Below are positions 45,562 through 56,283 of a stretch of 64,000 nt of DNA, in pieces; positions within the stretch are counted from its first letter, which is position 1; each line of letters opens with the position of its first letter. Where the stretch lies: assembly GCF_016925615.1 (NCBI RefSeq), contig NZ_CP070499.1, positions 4,526,001 to 4,590,000 on the forward strand, written 5' to 3'. A model generated the notes under the pieces. It saw only the letters and a program-made list of their open reading frames with translations. It had not been told where the DNA came from and made no database searches. This DNA is from Natronosporangium hydrolyticum. Lineage in GTDB: Bacteria > Actinomycetota > Actinomycetes > Mycobacteriales > Micromonosporaceae. The translations under genes and the position numbers were made by a program.

Positions 45562-48189
45562 TCAGGCCGCCCGCGCCACCGGCCGACCGTAGGTGGTCGT
45601 GCGTTCGCGCGCCGGCCGACCGGCGGCGGCGGCGAGGCGCACCAGCTCGTCCTGCTCCCGGGCCGACCCGTGACTCGAACCGGCCATCCGGGAGATGGTC
45701 TCCTCCATCAGCGTGCCGCCCAGGTCGTTGCCGCCGCTGCCCAGCAGCTCCACCGTGCCGGCGTCCCCGAGCTTCACCCAGGAGCACTGGATGTTGGCGA
45801 TCCGGCCGTGCAACAGCAACCTGGCCATGGCGTGCACCACTCGGTTCTCTCGCCAGGTCGGACCCGGTCGAGCCACCCCCGCCAGATAGATCGGCGCGTT
45901 GGTGTGGATGAACGGCAACGCCACGAACTCGGTGAACCCGCCGGTCTCATCCTGCACCCGCGCCAGCACCCGGAAGTGACCGAGCCAATGCCGGGGGTGG
46001 TCGACGTGACCATACATCATTGTGGAGCTTGATCGGACCCCGAGCTGGTGGGCGGCGGTTACCACCTCGACCCAGCTCGCGGCGGGCAGCTTCCCCTTCG
46101 TCAACACCCACCGGACCTCGTCGTCCAGGATCTCGGCGGCCGTCCCGGGGATGGTGTCCAGCCCGGCCTCCTGGAGCTCGGCCAACCAGTCGTGAATGGA
46201 CACGCCAGCCTTCGCGGCGGCGGTCACGATCTCCATCGGCGAGAAGGCGTGCACGTGCAGCCCCGGCACCCGCTCCTTGATCGCCCGCACCAGCTCGGCG
46301 TAGCCGGAGACCGGCAACTTCGGATCGATCCCCCCTTGCAGGCAGACCTCGGTCGCACCCGCCTGCCAAGCCGCCGCCGCCCGGTCCGCCACCTGCGAGA
46401 CCGAGAGCCGGTACGCGTCGGCGTCCCGCTCCCGCTGCGCGAACGCGCAGAACCGGCACCCGACGTAGCAGACGTTACTGAAGTTGATGTTGCGATTGAC
46501 CACATAGGTCACATCCGGCCCGACCGTATCGGCCCGGACCTGATCAGCGAGTCGACACAGCTCGTCCAGCGCCGGCCCGTCCGCCTCGAACAGGGCCAGC
46601 GCGGCGCTCTCGTGCGCCGGGTCGAGCAGCGCCGCAGGGTCCTCGGCCGCGACGGTCAACCCCTGGCGAACCGCCGAATCCAGCCGCGACGGCGCCCGGC
46701 TCCCGGCGGCCACCCCGCTGGTGCCCGCCTGCCCAACCTCGACCTGCCCCACCTCGACCTGCCCAGCCGCGGCATCTGCTGCCTCGACCTGCCCCATCGC
46801 GGCCAGGATCGACGACGAGGTCTGTTGCACCGCTTCCCAGTCGCCGTAGACCGAGTCGAAGTCGCCCCGACGGTCACCGTGGCGGCCCACCGTGTCGATG
46901 GTCTCGGCCAGATCGGTGCGGCCAGCGCCGGCAGGCACCGCGTCCGGCTCCTGCCAGGCCCGCCCCACCGGGGTCGCCGCCGGGTCGGCGAGCCCGGTCG
47001 CCGGTTCAGCAAGCGCCCGCACGTGCGGCAGCAGCCGGGGGTCGAGCCACGGCTCCGGCGCCTGCACGTAGGGCGGGTAGACGGTCAGCCGTTCCCGCAG
47101 CGTGAATCCGGCGGCGGCGCTGCGACGGGCCAGCTCGTCCACCACCGGCCAGGGCCGCTCCGGGTTGACGTGGTCGGGGGTGATCGGCGAGACGCCGCCC
47201 CAGTCGTCGATGCCGGCGCGCAGCAGCTGGTCGTACTCCGCGTCGATCAGGTTGGGCGGCGCCTGCAGCCGCATCCTCGGCCCGAGCACCAGCCGCGCCA
47301 CCGCCACCGTGGCGACCAGCTCCGCCAGCTCGGCGTCGGGCATGGCCCGCATCGCCGTGTCGGGCTTGGCCCGGAAGTTCTGGACGATGACTTCCTGAAT
47401 GTGTCCGTACTCGCGGGCCAACCCCCGGAGCGCGAACAGGGACTCCGCCCGCTCGGTGAGAGTCTCCCCGATGCCGATCAGGATGCCGGTGGTGAACGGC
47501 ACCCCGACCCGACCAGCGTCGGCGAGCACCCGCAGCCGGAGCGCGGGCTCCTTGTCGGGGGAGCCGTAGTGACAGCCGCCGGGCTCCGACCACAACCGGG
47601 TCGCGGTGGTCTCCAGCATCATCCCCATGCTGGGCGCCACCGGCCGTAGCTGCTGCAGCTCACCCCAGCTGAGGACGCCCGGGTTGAGGTGCGGCAACAG
47701 GCCGGTCTCCTCCAGCACCGCGATCGCGCAGGCCCGCAGATAATCCAGGGTCGACCCGTAGCCACGCGCGGCCAGCCACTCTCCGGCCACCGACCACCGG
47801 TCTTCTGGGCGGTCGCCGAGGGTGAACAGCGCCTCCTTGCAACCGGCGGCAGCCCCCTCCCGAGCGATCGCCAGCACCTCGTCGCGCTCCAGGTACGGGG
47901 CGGCCAGGCGGCCCGGCACGGTGGCGAAGGTGCAGTAGTGACAGCGGTCCCGGCACAGCCGGGTCAGCGGAATGAAGACCTTCCGCGAGTAGGTAACCAC
48001 CCCGGGCCGGCCGGCGTCCCGCAGGCCGGCGTCCCGCACGTCACCGGCGACCGCGACCAGGCGCTCCAGCGACGCGCCGCGGGCGCCCAGCAACGTCGCG
48101 GCCTCGGTGACATCGAGAGTCCGCCCATCAGCTGCCCGCCGCAGCGCTCGCCGGAGCGCCGGGTCCACCTCGTCAGCTACCGCAACCAC
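45562..48189 (-). CDS. fbiC: FO synthase (fused CofG-CofH radical SAM enzyme)
   Basis: The 875-residue protein makes 7,8-didemethyl-8-hydroxy-5-deazariboflavin, the F420 chromophore. Two radical SAM domains are in order: the CofG-like cluster motif [12 protein letters not shown] (about residue 80) and the CofH-like [14 protein letters not shown] (about residue 570). Between them lies an interdomain linker of about 80 residues that includes a repetitive [12 protein letters not shown] stretch. It is a fusion as in actinobacteria, and here it lies close to fbiA and fbiB. The start is GTG. Confidence 0.96.
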   Translation of the reverse strand: MVAVADEVDPALRRALRRAADGRTLDVTEAATLLGARGASLERLVAVAGDVRDAGLRDAGRPGVVTYSRKVFIPLTRLCRDRCHYCTFATVPGRLAAPYLERDEVLAIAREGAAAGCKEALFTLGDRPEDRWSVAGEWLAARGYGSTLDYLRACAIAVLEETGLLPHLNPGVLSWGELQQLRPVAPSMGMMLETTATRLWSEPGGCHYGSPDKEPALRLRVLADAGRVGVPFTTGILIGIGETLTERAESLFALRGLAREYGHIQEVIVQNFRAKPDTAMRAMPDAELAELVATVAVARLVLGPRMRLQAPPNLIDAEYDQLLRAGIDDWGGVSPITPDHVNPERPWPVVDELARRSAAAGFTLRERLTVYPPYVQAPEPWLDPRLLPHVRALAEPATGLADPAATPVGRAWQEPDAVPAGAGRTDLAETIDTVGRHGDRRGDFDSVYGDWEAVQQTSSSILAAMGQVEAADAAAGQVEVGQVEVGQAGTSGVAAGSRAPSRLDSAVRQGLTVAAEDPAALLDPAHESAALALFEADGPALDELCRLADQVRADTVGPDVTYVVNRNINFSNVCYVGCRFCAFAQRERDADAYRLSVSQVADRAAAAWQAGATEVCLQGGIDPKLPVSGYAELVRAIKERVPGLHVHAFSPMEIVTAAAKAGVSIHDWLAELQEAGLDTIPGTAAEILDDEVRWVLTKGKLPAASWVEVVTAAHQLGVRSSSTMMYGHVDHPRHWLGHFRVLARVQDETGGFTEFVALPFIHTNAPIYLAGVARPGPTWRENRVVHAMARLLLHGRIANIQCSWVKLGDAGTVELLGSGGNDLGGTLMEETISRMAGSSHGSAREQDELVRLAAAAGRPARERTTTYGRPVARAA

Positions 48190-48207
48190 ACTCTGCAGCC
48201 TAGATCG

Positions 48208-49365
48208 TCAGGCCGACGGCGGCCGCCACCGCTCGTCACCACCGTTGGCTGCGTCACCCTGATCACCGGCGGCGCCGGGCTGATCTGCCCCGGCCGGAGG
48301 GTCAAGCACCGGCGGGGTGACCACTCCGGTGGCGTCCGGGTCCTCGGCGCCCGCCGGGGCAGCCGGGCTGCCCTGCCCGTACACGTGACCGGCTGGCTGC
48401 CCGGGGGCAGCGGGCGGCGCCGGCGGCGCCGACTGCGGCTGGGCCGACTGCGGTGGCGCCGACTGCGGCTGGGCCGGCTGAGACTCCCCCGGCTGGCCCG
48501 GCTGCGGCTGGGCCGACTGCTGCTGCGGGAACGGCTGGCTGTAGGGCTGGGCGGGCTGGCCCGGCTGGGCGGCGTATTGCGCCTGGGGCTGGCCGTACTG
48601 GGCCTGCTGCTGGGCCTGCTGCTGCGCCTGGGGCTGGCCATACTGGGCCTGCTGCTGGGCCTGCTGCTGGGCCGGGTCACCCGGCTGACCGTACCCTGGC
48701 TGACCCCCGTAGGGCTGGCCGTAGCCGGGCTGCTGGCCGTACTGCTGCTGCGGGTAACCAGGCTGGCCGTACTGCTGTTGGTACGGGTAGCCGTAGCCGC
48801 CCGGCGCCGCCGGCTGCGGCTTGGGCACGTAGAACATCTGCTGCCAGATCCGGAACACCACCAGCCCGGCCAGCGTCGCCACCGCCAGCATCGGCAGCTG
48901 CGCCAGCAACACGCCCTTCACACCGTCCAAGAAGGAGAGTTCGGCGACCACTCCGATGAAGCCCAGCAGCAGCTCGAAGACGAGCCCCATGAAGATGGTG
49001 ATGCCGAGCATTAGCATCGAGATCATGGCGATCAGCTTGCCGCGGCGGATCGGCTCGCCCGGGCCGGCCGCCAGCAGGGCCGCCAGCAACGGTGCCACCA
49101 CCGGGATCAACGCCAAGAAGCCGATCGAATTAAGACCGAGATAGGTCAGATACGGCAGCGCGAAGCTCTGATAATCGGTGATGCCCTCGGCCTCTTCGAG
49201 GTGGGTCAGAAACGGCAACGAGTAGCGTTGCTCGAAGTCGGTCGGCACAAGCCTGGTCAACGCCAGGAGCAGCGCCAACCCGGCCGCGGCGAGCAGACCG
49301 AAGGCGAGCAGCTCCCGCATCGGGGCGAGGACGTCGCGCAGTGATTTTGGGCTGGAGGTGGTCAT
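48208..49365 (-). CDS. Membrane protein with Pro/Gln/Tyr-rich C-terminal half
   Basis: Of 385 residues, the first 190 carry about four to five transmembrane segments (LLAFGLLAAAGLALLLALTR; LIAMISMLMLGITIFMGLVF and others). The remaining half is low-complexity, built from QQQYGQPGY-, QQQAQQQAQYGQ- and QPAQPQSAPPQ-like repeats, and probably cytoplasmic and disordered. I recognise no enzymatic domain. Such tails occur in actinobacterial membrane proteins of unknown function. It is 18 bp downstream of... that is, it lies before fbiC on the same strand (18-bp gap) and may be co-transcribed with it. Confidence 0.8.
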   Translation of the reverse strand: MTTSSPKSLRDVLAPMRELLAFGLLAAAGLALLLALTRLVPTDFEQRYSLPFLTHLEEAEGITDYQSFALPYLTYLGLNSIGFLALIPVVAPLLAALLAAGPGEPIRRGKLIAMISMLMLGITIFMGLVFELLLGFIGVVAELSFLDGVKGVLLAQLPMLAVATLAGLVVFRIWQQMFYVPKPQPAAPGGYGYPYQQQYGQPGYPQQQYGQQPGYGQPYGGQPGYGQPGDPAQQQAQQQAQYGQPQAQQQAQQQAQYGQPQAQYAAQPGQPAQPYSQPFPQQQSAQPQPGQPGESQPAQPQSAPPQSAQPQSAPPAPPAAPGQPAGHVYGQGSPAAPAGAEDPDATGVVTPPVLDPPAGADQPGAAGDQGDAANGGDERWRPPSA

Positions 49366-49428
49366 GCCCCCGGAGCGTAGTACCTACCCGCCACCCGCGC
49401 TGACTGACCCATCCGCCACCATGGGTGG

Positions 49429-50385
49429 ATGAAAATGGTGGTTCTGGCCGGCGGCATCGGCGGGGCCCGCTTCCTTCGGGGAGCACGGGCGTACGCCCAG
49501 CGCACGGGGGCGACGGTCACCGCCGTGATCAACACTGGCGACGACATCAGCCTGCACGGACTGCGGGTCTGCCCCGACCTGGACAGCGTGATGTACACGC
49601 TGGGCGAAGGCGTGGACACCGACCGGGGCTGGGGACGCGCCAGCGAGACGTGGACCGTCAAGGACGAACTGGCCGCGTACGGCGCGCAGCCAGACTGGTT
49701 CGGGCTGGGCGACCGGGATCTCGCCACCCACCTGGTCCGCAGCACGATGCTGACCGCCGGCTACCCGCTCTCCGCGGTCACCGAGGCGCTCTGCGACCGG
49801 TGGCGGCCCGGGATCACCCTGCTCCCGGCGACCGACGACCGGCTGGAGACCCATGTGGTCGTGCCCTCGACCGACCAACCAGGCACCACCGCGATCCATT
49901 TTCAGGAGTGGTGGATCCGCCACCGCGCCAAGCTCCCCGCCGAACGCTTCGTCTTCGTCGGCGCCGAGAGCGCCGAACCCGCGCCGGGGGTGCTGGACGC
50001 GATCGGCGGCGCCGACGCGATCCTGATCGCCCCCAGCAACCCGGTGGTGTCGATCGCACCGATCCTGGCCGTCCCCGGGCTGCGGGAGGCGGTGCGCGCC
50101 GCTAGCGCGCCGGTGATAGGCGTGTCGCCGATCATCGCGGGGGCGCCGGTGCGGGGGATGGCCGACGCGTGTCTGGCCGCGATCGACGCCGAGTGCAGCG
50201 CCGCCGGCGTGGGCCGGCTCTACGGCCCGCGCAGCGGTGACGGCATCCTCGACGCCTGGTTGGTCGATGATGACCGGGACGCCGACACCGTGGTGCCGGG
50301 GGTCCGGGTGCGGCCGGCGCCGTTGTGGATGACCGATGACGAGGCCACTGCGACGATGGTGGCGACCGCCCTGGAGTTGGTGTGA
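49429..50385 (+). CDS. fbiA: 2-phospho-L-lactate (phosphoenolpyruvyl) transferase
   Basis: The 318-residue CofD/FbiA enzyme joins the FO chromophore to a guanylylated phospho-acid to give F420-0 or dehydro-F420-0. The N terminus VVLAGGIGGARFLRGARA and INTGDDISLHGLRVCPDLDS are conserved family motifs. The middle SNPVVSIAPILAVPGLREAV is also characteristic. Its stop overlaps the fbiB start by 4 bp (GTGA). It is divergent from the membrane-protein gene at 48208 across a 63-bp gap. Confidence 0.95.
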   Translation: MKMVVLAGGIGGARFLRGARAYAQRTGATVTAVINTGDDISLHGLRVCPDLDSVMYTLGEGVDTDRGWGRASETWTVKDELAAYGAQPDWFGLGDRDLATHLVRSTMLTAGYPLSAVTEALCDRWRPGITLLPATDDRLETHVVVPSTDQPGTTAIHFQEWWIRHRAKLPAERFVFVGAESAEPAPGVLDAIGGADAILIAPSNPVVSIAPILAVPGLREAVRAASAPVIGVSPIIAGAPVRGMADACLAAIDAECSAAGVGRLYGPRSGDGILDAWLVDDDRDADTVVPGVRVRPAPLWMTDDEATATMVATALELV

Positions 50386-51455
50386 GTCTGCAGATCTTTC
50401 CGGTCACCGGTATCGGCGAGGTGACGCCCGGCGCCGACCTGGCGGAGCTGATCGTCACGGCCGCGCCGTGGCTGGCCGACGGGGATGTGCTAGTGGTCAC
50501 CAGCAAGATCATCTCGAAGGCGGAGGGTCGGCTGGTGCCGCTGCCCGCGCCGGGCCCGGCACGGGAGACCGCCCGGATCGACGTGATCGCCGGGGAGACC
50601 GCTCGCACCGTCGCCGCCCGGGGATCGACCCGGATCGTCGCCACCCACCACGGCTTCGTGATGGCCTCGGCCGGAGTAGATGCCTCCAACGTCGACAGTG
50701 ATCACGTCGTGTTGCTGCCGAAGGACCCGGACGGCGCGGCCCGGATGCTCCGCGCCACGCTCGCTGCCCGGCACCACCGCCGGGTGGCGGTGGTGGTCTC
50801 CGACACGATGGGCCGCCCCTGGCGCAACGGCCTGACCGATGTGGCGCTGGGCGCCGCCGGTATCCCACCGCTACGGGATCACCGCGGTGAGACCGACCGG
50901 TACGGCAACCCGCTCACGCTCACCCAACAGGCACAGGTCGATCAGCTGGCAGCCGCCGCTGACCTGGTCAAGGGCAAGATCGACGGAGTGCCGGTGGCGG
51001 TGGTACGCGGCCTGCCGCTGGCGCCGCCGGACGGGCCGGCCCGCGACGGCGTCACGCTCACCGCCGACCCGCCGGGGGTGGTCGAGACGCTGGTCCGCAA
51101 CCCGGCCGACGATCTCTTCTCACTCGGCACCGCCGAGGCTCGGGCGGCCGGCCTCCGCGCCGCCGCCACCCTGCCGGACACCCCACCGCTCGCCCTGCAC
51201 GCGCTGCCGGCGGCGGCGCTCGCCGAAGTCCGCCGGGCCGTCGCCCTAGTGACCGGATCGGCCGCGGCCTCAGCCGACTGGGTGGTGACGGACGGGCCGC
51301 CCTGCGTCGTCCGCGGCACGAGTGCGGGAGCGCCGCTACGGCTCGGCAGCGACGTCCACCGGTTGCGGGCGGCGCTCGCCGCGGCCGGCCTGGCGACCGC
51401 GGTCGAATACCACGAGCCCGCGACCGCGCTGGTGACGGTCGGGGCCGACGAGTGA
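50382..51455 (+). CDS. fbiB: Coenzyme F420:L-glutamate ligase (CofE-type, without nitroreductase domain)
   Basis: The 357-residue protein starts FPVTGIGEVTPGADLAELIV and has VVTSKIISKAEGRLVPL, VVSDTMGRPWRNGLTDVALG and the GNPLTLTQQAQVDQLAAAAD segment of the F420-0 glutamate ligase domain (about residues 1-245). Mycobacterial FbiB has a second domain of about 200 residues that binds FMN and reduces dehydro-F420-0. Here the C terminus is only about 110 residues (TLPDTPPLALHALPAAALAE) and shows no nitroreductase motif. The start is GTG, coupled to fbiA. Confidence 0.9.
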   Translation: MSLQIFPVTGIGEVTPGADLAELIVTAAPWLADGDVLVVTSKIISKAEGRLVPLPAPGPARETARIDVIAGETARTVAARGSTRIVATHHGFVMASAGVDASNVDSDHVVLLPKDPDGAARMLRATLAARHHRRVAVVVSDTMGRPWRNGLTDVALGAAGIPPLRDHRGETDRYGNPLTLTQQAQVDQLAAAADLVKGKIDGVPVAVVRGLPLAPPDGPARDGVTLTADPPGVVETLVRNPADDLFSLGTAEARAAGLRAAATLPDTPPLALHALPAAALAEVRRAVALVTGSAAASADWVVTDGPPCVVRGTSAGAPLRLGSDVHRLRAALAAAGLATAVEYHEPATALVTVGADE

Positions 51456-51473
51456 TCGACGACGGGTCATCGG

Positions 51474-52583
51474 CTACTGGCGGGCAGTGTCGCCCCGTTC
51501 CTTCAGCTGATCGACGAAACGCTTGACCTCCTGCGCCCGGTCCCGGGCGCAGACCAGCAGGGCGTCCGGGGTGTCGACCACGATCACGTCCTTCAGACCC
51601 AGCACCGAGACCAGCCGCCCACCCCGCGGCACTACCACCGTGTCCTGGCTGTCCAGCAGCAACGCTGGCGGGGAGGCGCCGGCCGGCTCAGCGAGCGGGT
51701 CAGCCAGCACCACGTTGCCGTCGTCGTCGGCCGGCATCAGCTCGGTCAGGTTCCGGAAGTCGCCCACGTCGCTCCAGCCGAAGTCACCTGGCACCGTCGC
51801 CACCAGCCCTTCGGCCGCGGCCTCCTCCATCACCGCGTACTCGACCGCGATCCGGGGCAGCCGCGGCCACAACCGATGCAACGTCTCTGCCCGGCGGGGA
51901 GTGTCCCAGTCGGCCGCGATCTGCAGCAACAGCTCGTGCAGCTCGGGCTGGTGCCGGGCGAGCGCGGCGAGAAACACATCCACCCGCCAGATGAACATAC
52001 TCGCGTTCCACAGATAGTCGCCCGACCGGAGGAACTCCACCGCGGTCTCATGGTCTGGCTTCTCTTTGAACTGCCGCACTGGCCGGATCGGCCCGGCCTC
52101 GGCCGGCGAATCATGTTGCACATAACCAAACCCGGTCTCGGGCCGGGTAGGTCGCATGCCAACGGTCATCAACCAGCCCGCCTCGGCGCCGCGGACCGCC
52201 TCCTGAACGGTCGCGGTGAAGCGGGCGGAGTCGCGCACCACATGATCGGCCGCGAAGGAGCCCATGATCGCTGCTGGGTCGCGGCGCGCGATCACCGCAG
52301 CGGCGAGCCCGATCGCGCCCCCCGAATCCTTCGGCGACGGTTCGGCGAGCAGGTTCGCCGACGGCACGTCGGGAAGCTGCCCCGCGACCGCGGCGACGTG
52401 CGGCTGTCCGGTGACGATCAACGTCCGCGCCACCGGCACCAGCGGCCGCAATCGCGCCACCGTCTCCTGGAGCAACGAACGCGGCGAGCCGGCGAGGGTG
52501 AGCAGAAACTTCGGATGGTCGGCGCGCGAAAGCGGCCAGAGTCGGGTACCGCTGCCGCCCGCGGGGATCACTGCGTAGAGCAC
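51474..52583 (-). CDS. manC: Mannose-1-phosphate guanylyltransferase
   Basis: The roughly 369-residue nucleotidyltransferase forms GDP-mannose. The pyrophosphorylase loop is VIPAGGSGTRLWPLSRADHPKF, and the family motifs PSPKDSGGAIGLAAAVI and FGYVQHD follow. I chose the GTG at 52583, where the conserved LYAVIPAGG begins. The frame extends nine codons further to 52610 with a GTG but no family similarity. It occupies the Rv3264c position after fbiA-fbiB, and with manA and manB completes GDP-mannose synthesis in this window. Confidence 0.93.
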   Translation of the reverse strand: MLYAVIPAGGSGTRLWPLSRADHPKFLLTLAGSPRSLLQETVARLRPLVPVARTLIVTGQPHVAAVAGQLPDVPSANLLAEPSPKDSGGAIGLAAAVIARRDPAAIMGSFAADHVVRDSARFTATVQEAVRGAEAGWLMTVGMRPTRPETGFGYVQHDSPAEAGPIRPVRQFKEKPDHETAVEFLRSGDYLWNASMFIWRVDVFLAALARHQPELHELLLQIAADWDTPRRAETLHRLWPRLPRIAVEYAVMEEAAAEGLVATVPGDFGWSDVGDFRNLTELMPADDDGNVVLADPLAEPAGASPPALLLDSQDTVVVPRGGRLVSVLGLKDVIVVDTPDALLVCARDRAQEVKRFVDQLKERGDTARQ

Positions 52584-52642
52584 TCGCCCATCATCCCGCA
52601 CCGCCTCCACCGGCGACGGCGACTACCCGGACCTCAATCGAT

Positions 52643-53833
52643 TCAACCAAGCGCCCGGGCCCACGCCGCCAGATGCACCTCGGCGCTGGAGTCCCACGTG
52701 AACTCTTTCGCCCGGTCCAACCCGGCCTTCGCCAAGGCCAACCGGCGCGGCTCGTCGTCGAGCAGCGCGGCGAGATCCTGCGCGATCTGCGCCGGATCTT
52801 CACTGGTGTAGGCGACCGCGTCGCCGCCGACCTCAGGCAACGACAGCCGCGGCGTGGTCAGCACCGGCGTCCCGCAGGCCATCGCTTCCAGGATCGGCAG
52901 CCCGAAACCCTCACCATACGACGGGTACGCGGCGACCAGCGCGCCGCCGAGGAAGCCGGGCAGATCGGCGTAGCGCAGGTAGCCGGGGCGCAGCAGCCGC
53001 AGATGGCTAGGGACCTCGGCCACCGCCGAGTCGATCTCGTCGTCGTGCCCCTGCCCACCGGCGATCACCAGGGCGGGCGGTTCGATCCGGTCCCGCACCG
53101 CCCGCACCCAACCGCGAATCAGGTTGGGGACGTTCTTGCGGGGTTCCTTAGCACCGAGGAAGGCGATGTATTGCTGGCCGCCGAGCCCGAGCCGGGCCCG
53201 CACCCGAGCCCTCTCGTCATCGCTCGGTGGGTGGAACGCCTGGTGATCCACGCCGTGGTAAGCGACATCGATCCGGGTCGGGTCCGCCTCCAACAGCCGG
53301 ATCAGCTCGTCCCGGGTGGCCTTGCTGGGCACGATCACCCGGGCAGCCCGGCGCAGCGAGGTCTTGATGGCGCTGCGGAAGAAGGTGCGTCGGGATTTGT
53401 CGTAATGCTCCGGCTCGGTGAAGAAGGTCGCATCATGCACAGTGACCGTAACCGGACACGAGGCCCGCAGCGGGCAGGTGTAGAAGGGCGAGTGCAGCAC
53501 GTCGGCCCGGACCTGTTGCGCCAGCAACGGCAGCCCGGTCTGCTCCCACGCCAGCCGCGCCGGTCGATGGGCGACCGCCGCTGGCGCGCCCACCACCTCC
53601 ACCCCCGGCAGCATCCGGGTATAGCGCTCGACGTCGGTGCGCAGCACAGCCAGCACCAGCTCGATCTGGCCGGTCCCCGACGCCGCAGGGACGGCCACAC
53701 CCGGCTGATCCGCCCGCTGCACCCACTTGCTCAGCGCGCCGAGCAGACCATCGACGTACCGCCCGACGCCGCCTCGGTCAGCCGGGACACTAGTGGCGTC
53801 GACGAGTACGCGGGTCAGACGACCGGCAGTCAC
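52643..53833 (-). CDS. Glycosyltransferase family 4 (mannosyltransferase-like)
   Basis: The 396-residue GT-B enzyme has an N-terminal RVLVDATSVPADRGGVGRYVDG acceptor domain and HSPFYTCPLRASCPVTVTVHD. The donor domain has YIAFLGAKEPRKNVPNLIRG and the E-x7-E segment PSYGEGFGLPILEAMACGTP. It lies 59 bp upstream of manC on the same strand, so a GDP-mannose donor and a cell-wall or glycan acceptor are likely but unproven. M. tuberculosis has the rhamnosyltransferase wbbL1 (GT2) at the comparable place, so this is not an orthologue of that gene. Confidence 0.9.
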   Translation of the reverse strand: MTAGRLTRVLVDATSVPADRGGVGRYVDGLLGALSKWVQRADQPGVAVPAASGTGQIELVLAVLRTDVERYTRMLPGVEVVGAPAAVAHRPARLAWEQTGLPLLAQQVRADVLHSPFYTCPLRASCPVTVTVHDATFFTEPEHYDKSRRTFFRSAIKTSLRRAARVIVPSKATRDELIRLLEADPTRIDVAYHGVDHQAFHPPSDDERARVRARLGLGGQQYIAFLGAKEPRKNVPNLIRGWVRAVRDRIEPPALVIAGGQGHDDEIDSAVAEVPSHLRLLRPGYLRYADLPGFLGGALVAAYPSYGEGFGLPILEAMACGTPVLTTPRLSLPEVGGDAVAYTSEDPAQIAQDLAALLDDEPRRLALAKAGLDRAKEFTWDSSAEVHLAAWARALG

Positions 53834-53946
53834 GGGGTGACTCCTTGCACGAGTGGGGACGATGATGCAACGCTGTCAAGCCTACGCCGGAATGTCGAAC
53901 CAACGGGGGGCGCGACGCGGCGCGACCCACACCGTATCGTCTCGGC

Positions 53947-54687
53947 ATGCGCTTCGCCACGGTCCCCGCTGCGTTTGCCACCGCCGTCGCCGCCGCCCCG
54001 AGCCGCCCGATGCTCACGTGGTATGACGACCAGACTGGGGAACGGGTCGAACTTTCCGGCGCCACGCTGGGAAATTGGGTCGCGAAGACCGCCAATCTGC
54101 TCGTCGATGAGGTCGGCCTCGCCCCCGGTGACACCGCAATCGTCGACATACCGTCGCACTGGCAGTCCGCCGCCGTACTGGTCGGTTGTTGGACAGCCGG
54201 CGCCCGGGTCGCCGCCCCGGTGCTCGGTGGGCCCGCCGACCCAGGGCTCCCGGCGGCGGCAACGGTCGTCTTCGCCGCCGCCGACCGGGCCGAGCGCTAC
54301 GCCGGCGCCGCAGACGAGGTGTACGGCCTGGCGCTGGCTCCGCTCGCGGCGCCGATGCGGGAGGTCCCAGCGGGGGTAAGCGACTACGTCACCGCGGTAC
54401 GCCAGCACGGCGACCACTTTGCCGCGGTTAGCCCGGTCGCGGGTACCGACCTGGCGACCTCGCTGACGCATCAGGAGCTGATCCGGCTCGCCGAGGCGCG
54501 GGCTACCGAACTGGGCATCACCGCTGGCGCCCGGGTGCTAGTGGATCTCGCGACCCATCCGGATCCGCTGGACTGGCTGCTGGCTCCGTTGGTGACGGCG
54601 GCGTCGACGGTGCTCTGCCGGGCCCTCGACCCGGCCGCGATCGGCGACCGGAGCGCCGCCGAACAGGTCACGCTGACCCTTGTCTGA
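53947..54687 (+). CDS. TIGR03089 family protein (truncated acyl-CoA synthetase-like)
   Basis: The 246-residue protein resembles the N-terminal part of AMP-forming acyl-CoA synthetases (MLTWYDDQTGERVELSGATL, then APGDTAIVDIPSHWQSAAVLVGCW). It lacks the adenylate-forming P-loop and the C-terminal domain, as is normal for the actinobacterial TIGR03089 family. It is therefore unlikely to be a complete ligase; function is unknown. The gene ends 17 bp before palindromic repeat copy 2 and converges with the cellulase gene. Confidence 0.85.
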   Translation: MRFATVPAAFATAVAAAPSRPMLTWYDDQTGERVELSGATLGNWVAKTANLLVDEVGLAPGDTAIVDIPSHWQSAAVLVGCWTAGARVAAPVLGGPADPGLPAAATVVFAAADRAERYAGAADEVYGLALAPLAAPMREVPAGVSDYVTAVRQHGDHFAAVSPVAGTDLATSLTHQELIRLAEARATELGITAGARVLVDLATHPDPLDWLLAPLVTAASTVLCRALDPAAIGDRSAAEQVTLTLV

Positions 54688-54704
54688 CCCCACCACCCTC
54701 CATT

Positions 54705-54771
54705 CCCGCCGATCATGAGCCCGTTGCTCGACACGCCGGGCGTGTCTGCAAGGACGCTCATGATCGGCGGG
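54705..54771. repeat. Modular palindromic repeat, copy 2 (between convergent genes)
   Basis: Outer 16-bp arms (CCCGCCGATCATGAGC at 54705-54720, its exact complement at 54756-54771) flank a central GACACGCCGGGCGTGTC (54730-54746, an exact palindrome about its middle base). The ten outer bases and the centre match copy 1 at 16088-16142. The nine-base spacers between them differ and pair poorly here. Like copy 1, it lies between the 3' ends of converging genes and could act as a terminator. Confidence 0.8.
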
Positions 54772-54779
54772 AACGTCAA

Positions 54780-56261
<1,482 letters not shown>

Positions 56262-56283
56262 TTACGGGGCCGAGGCCGGGCTT

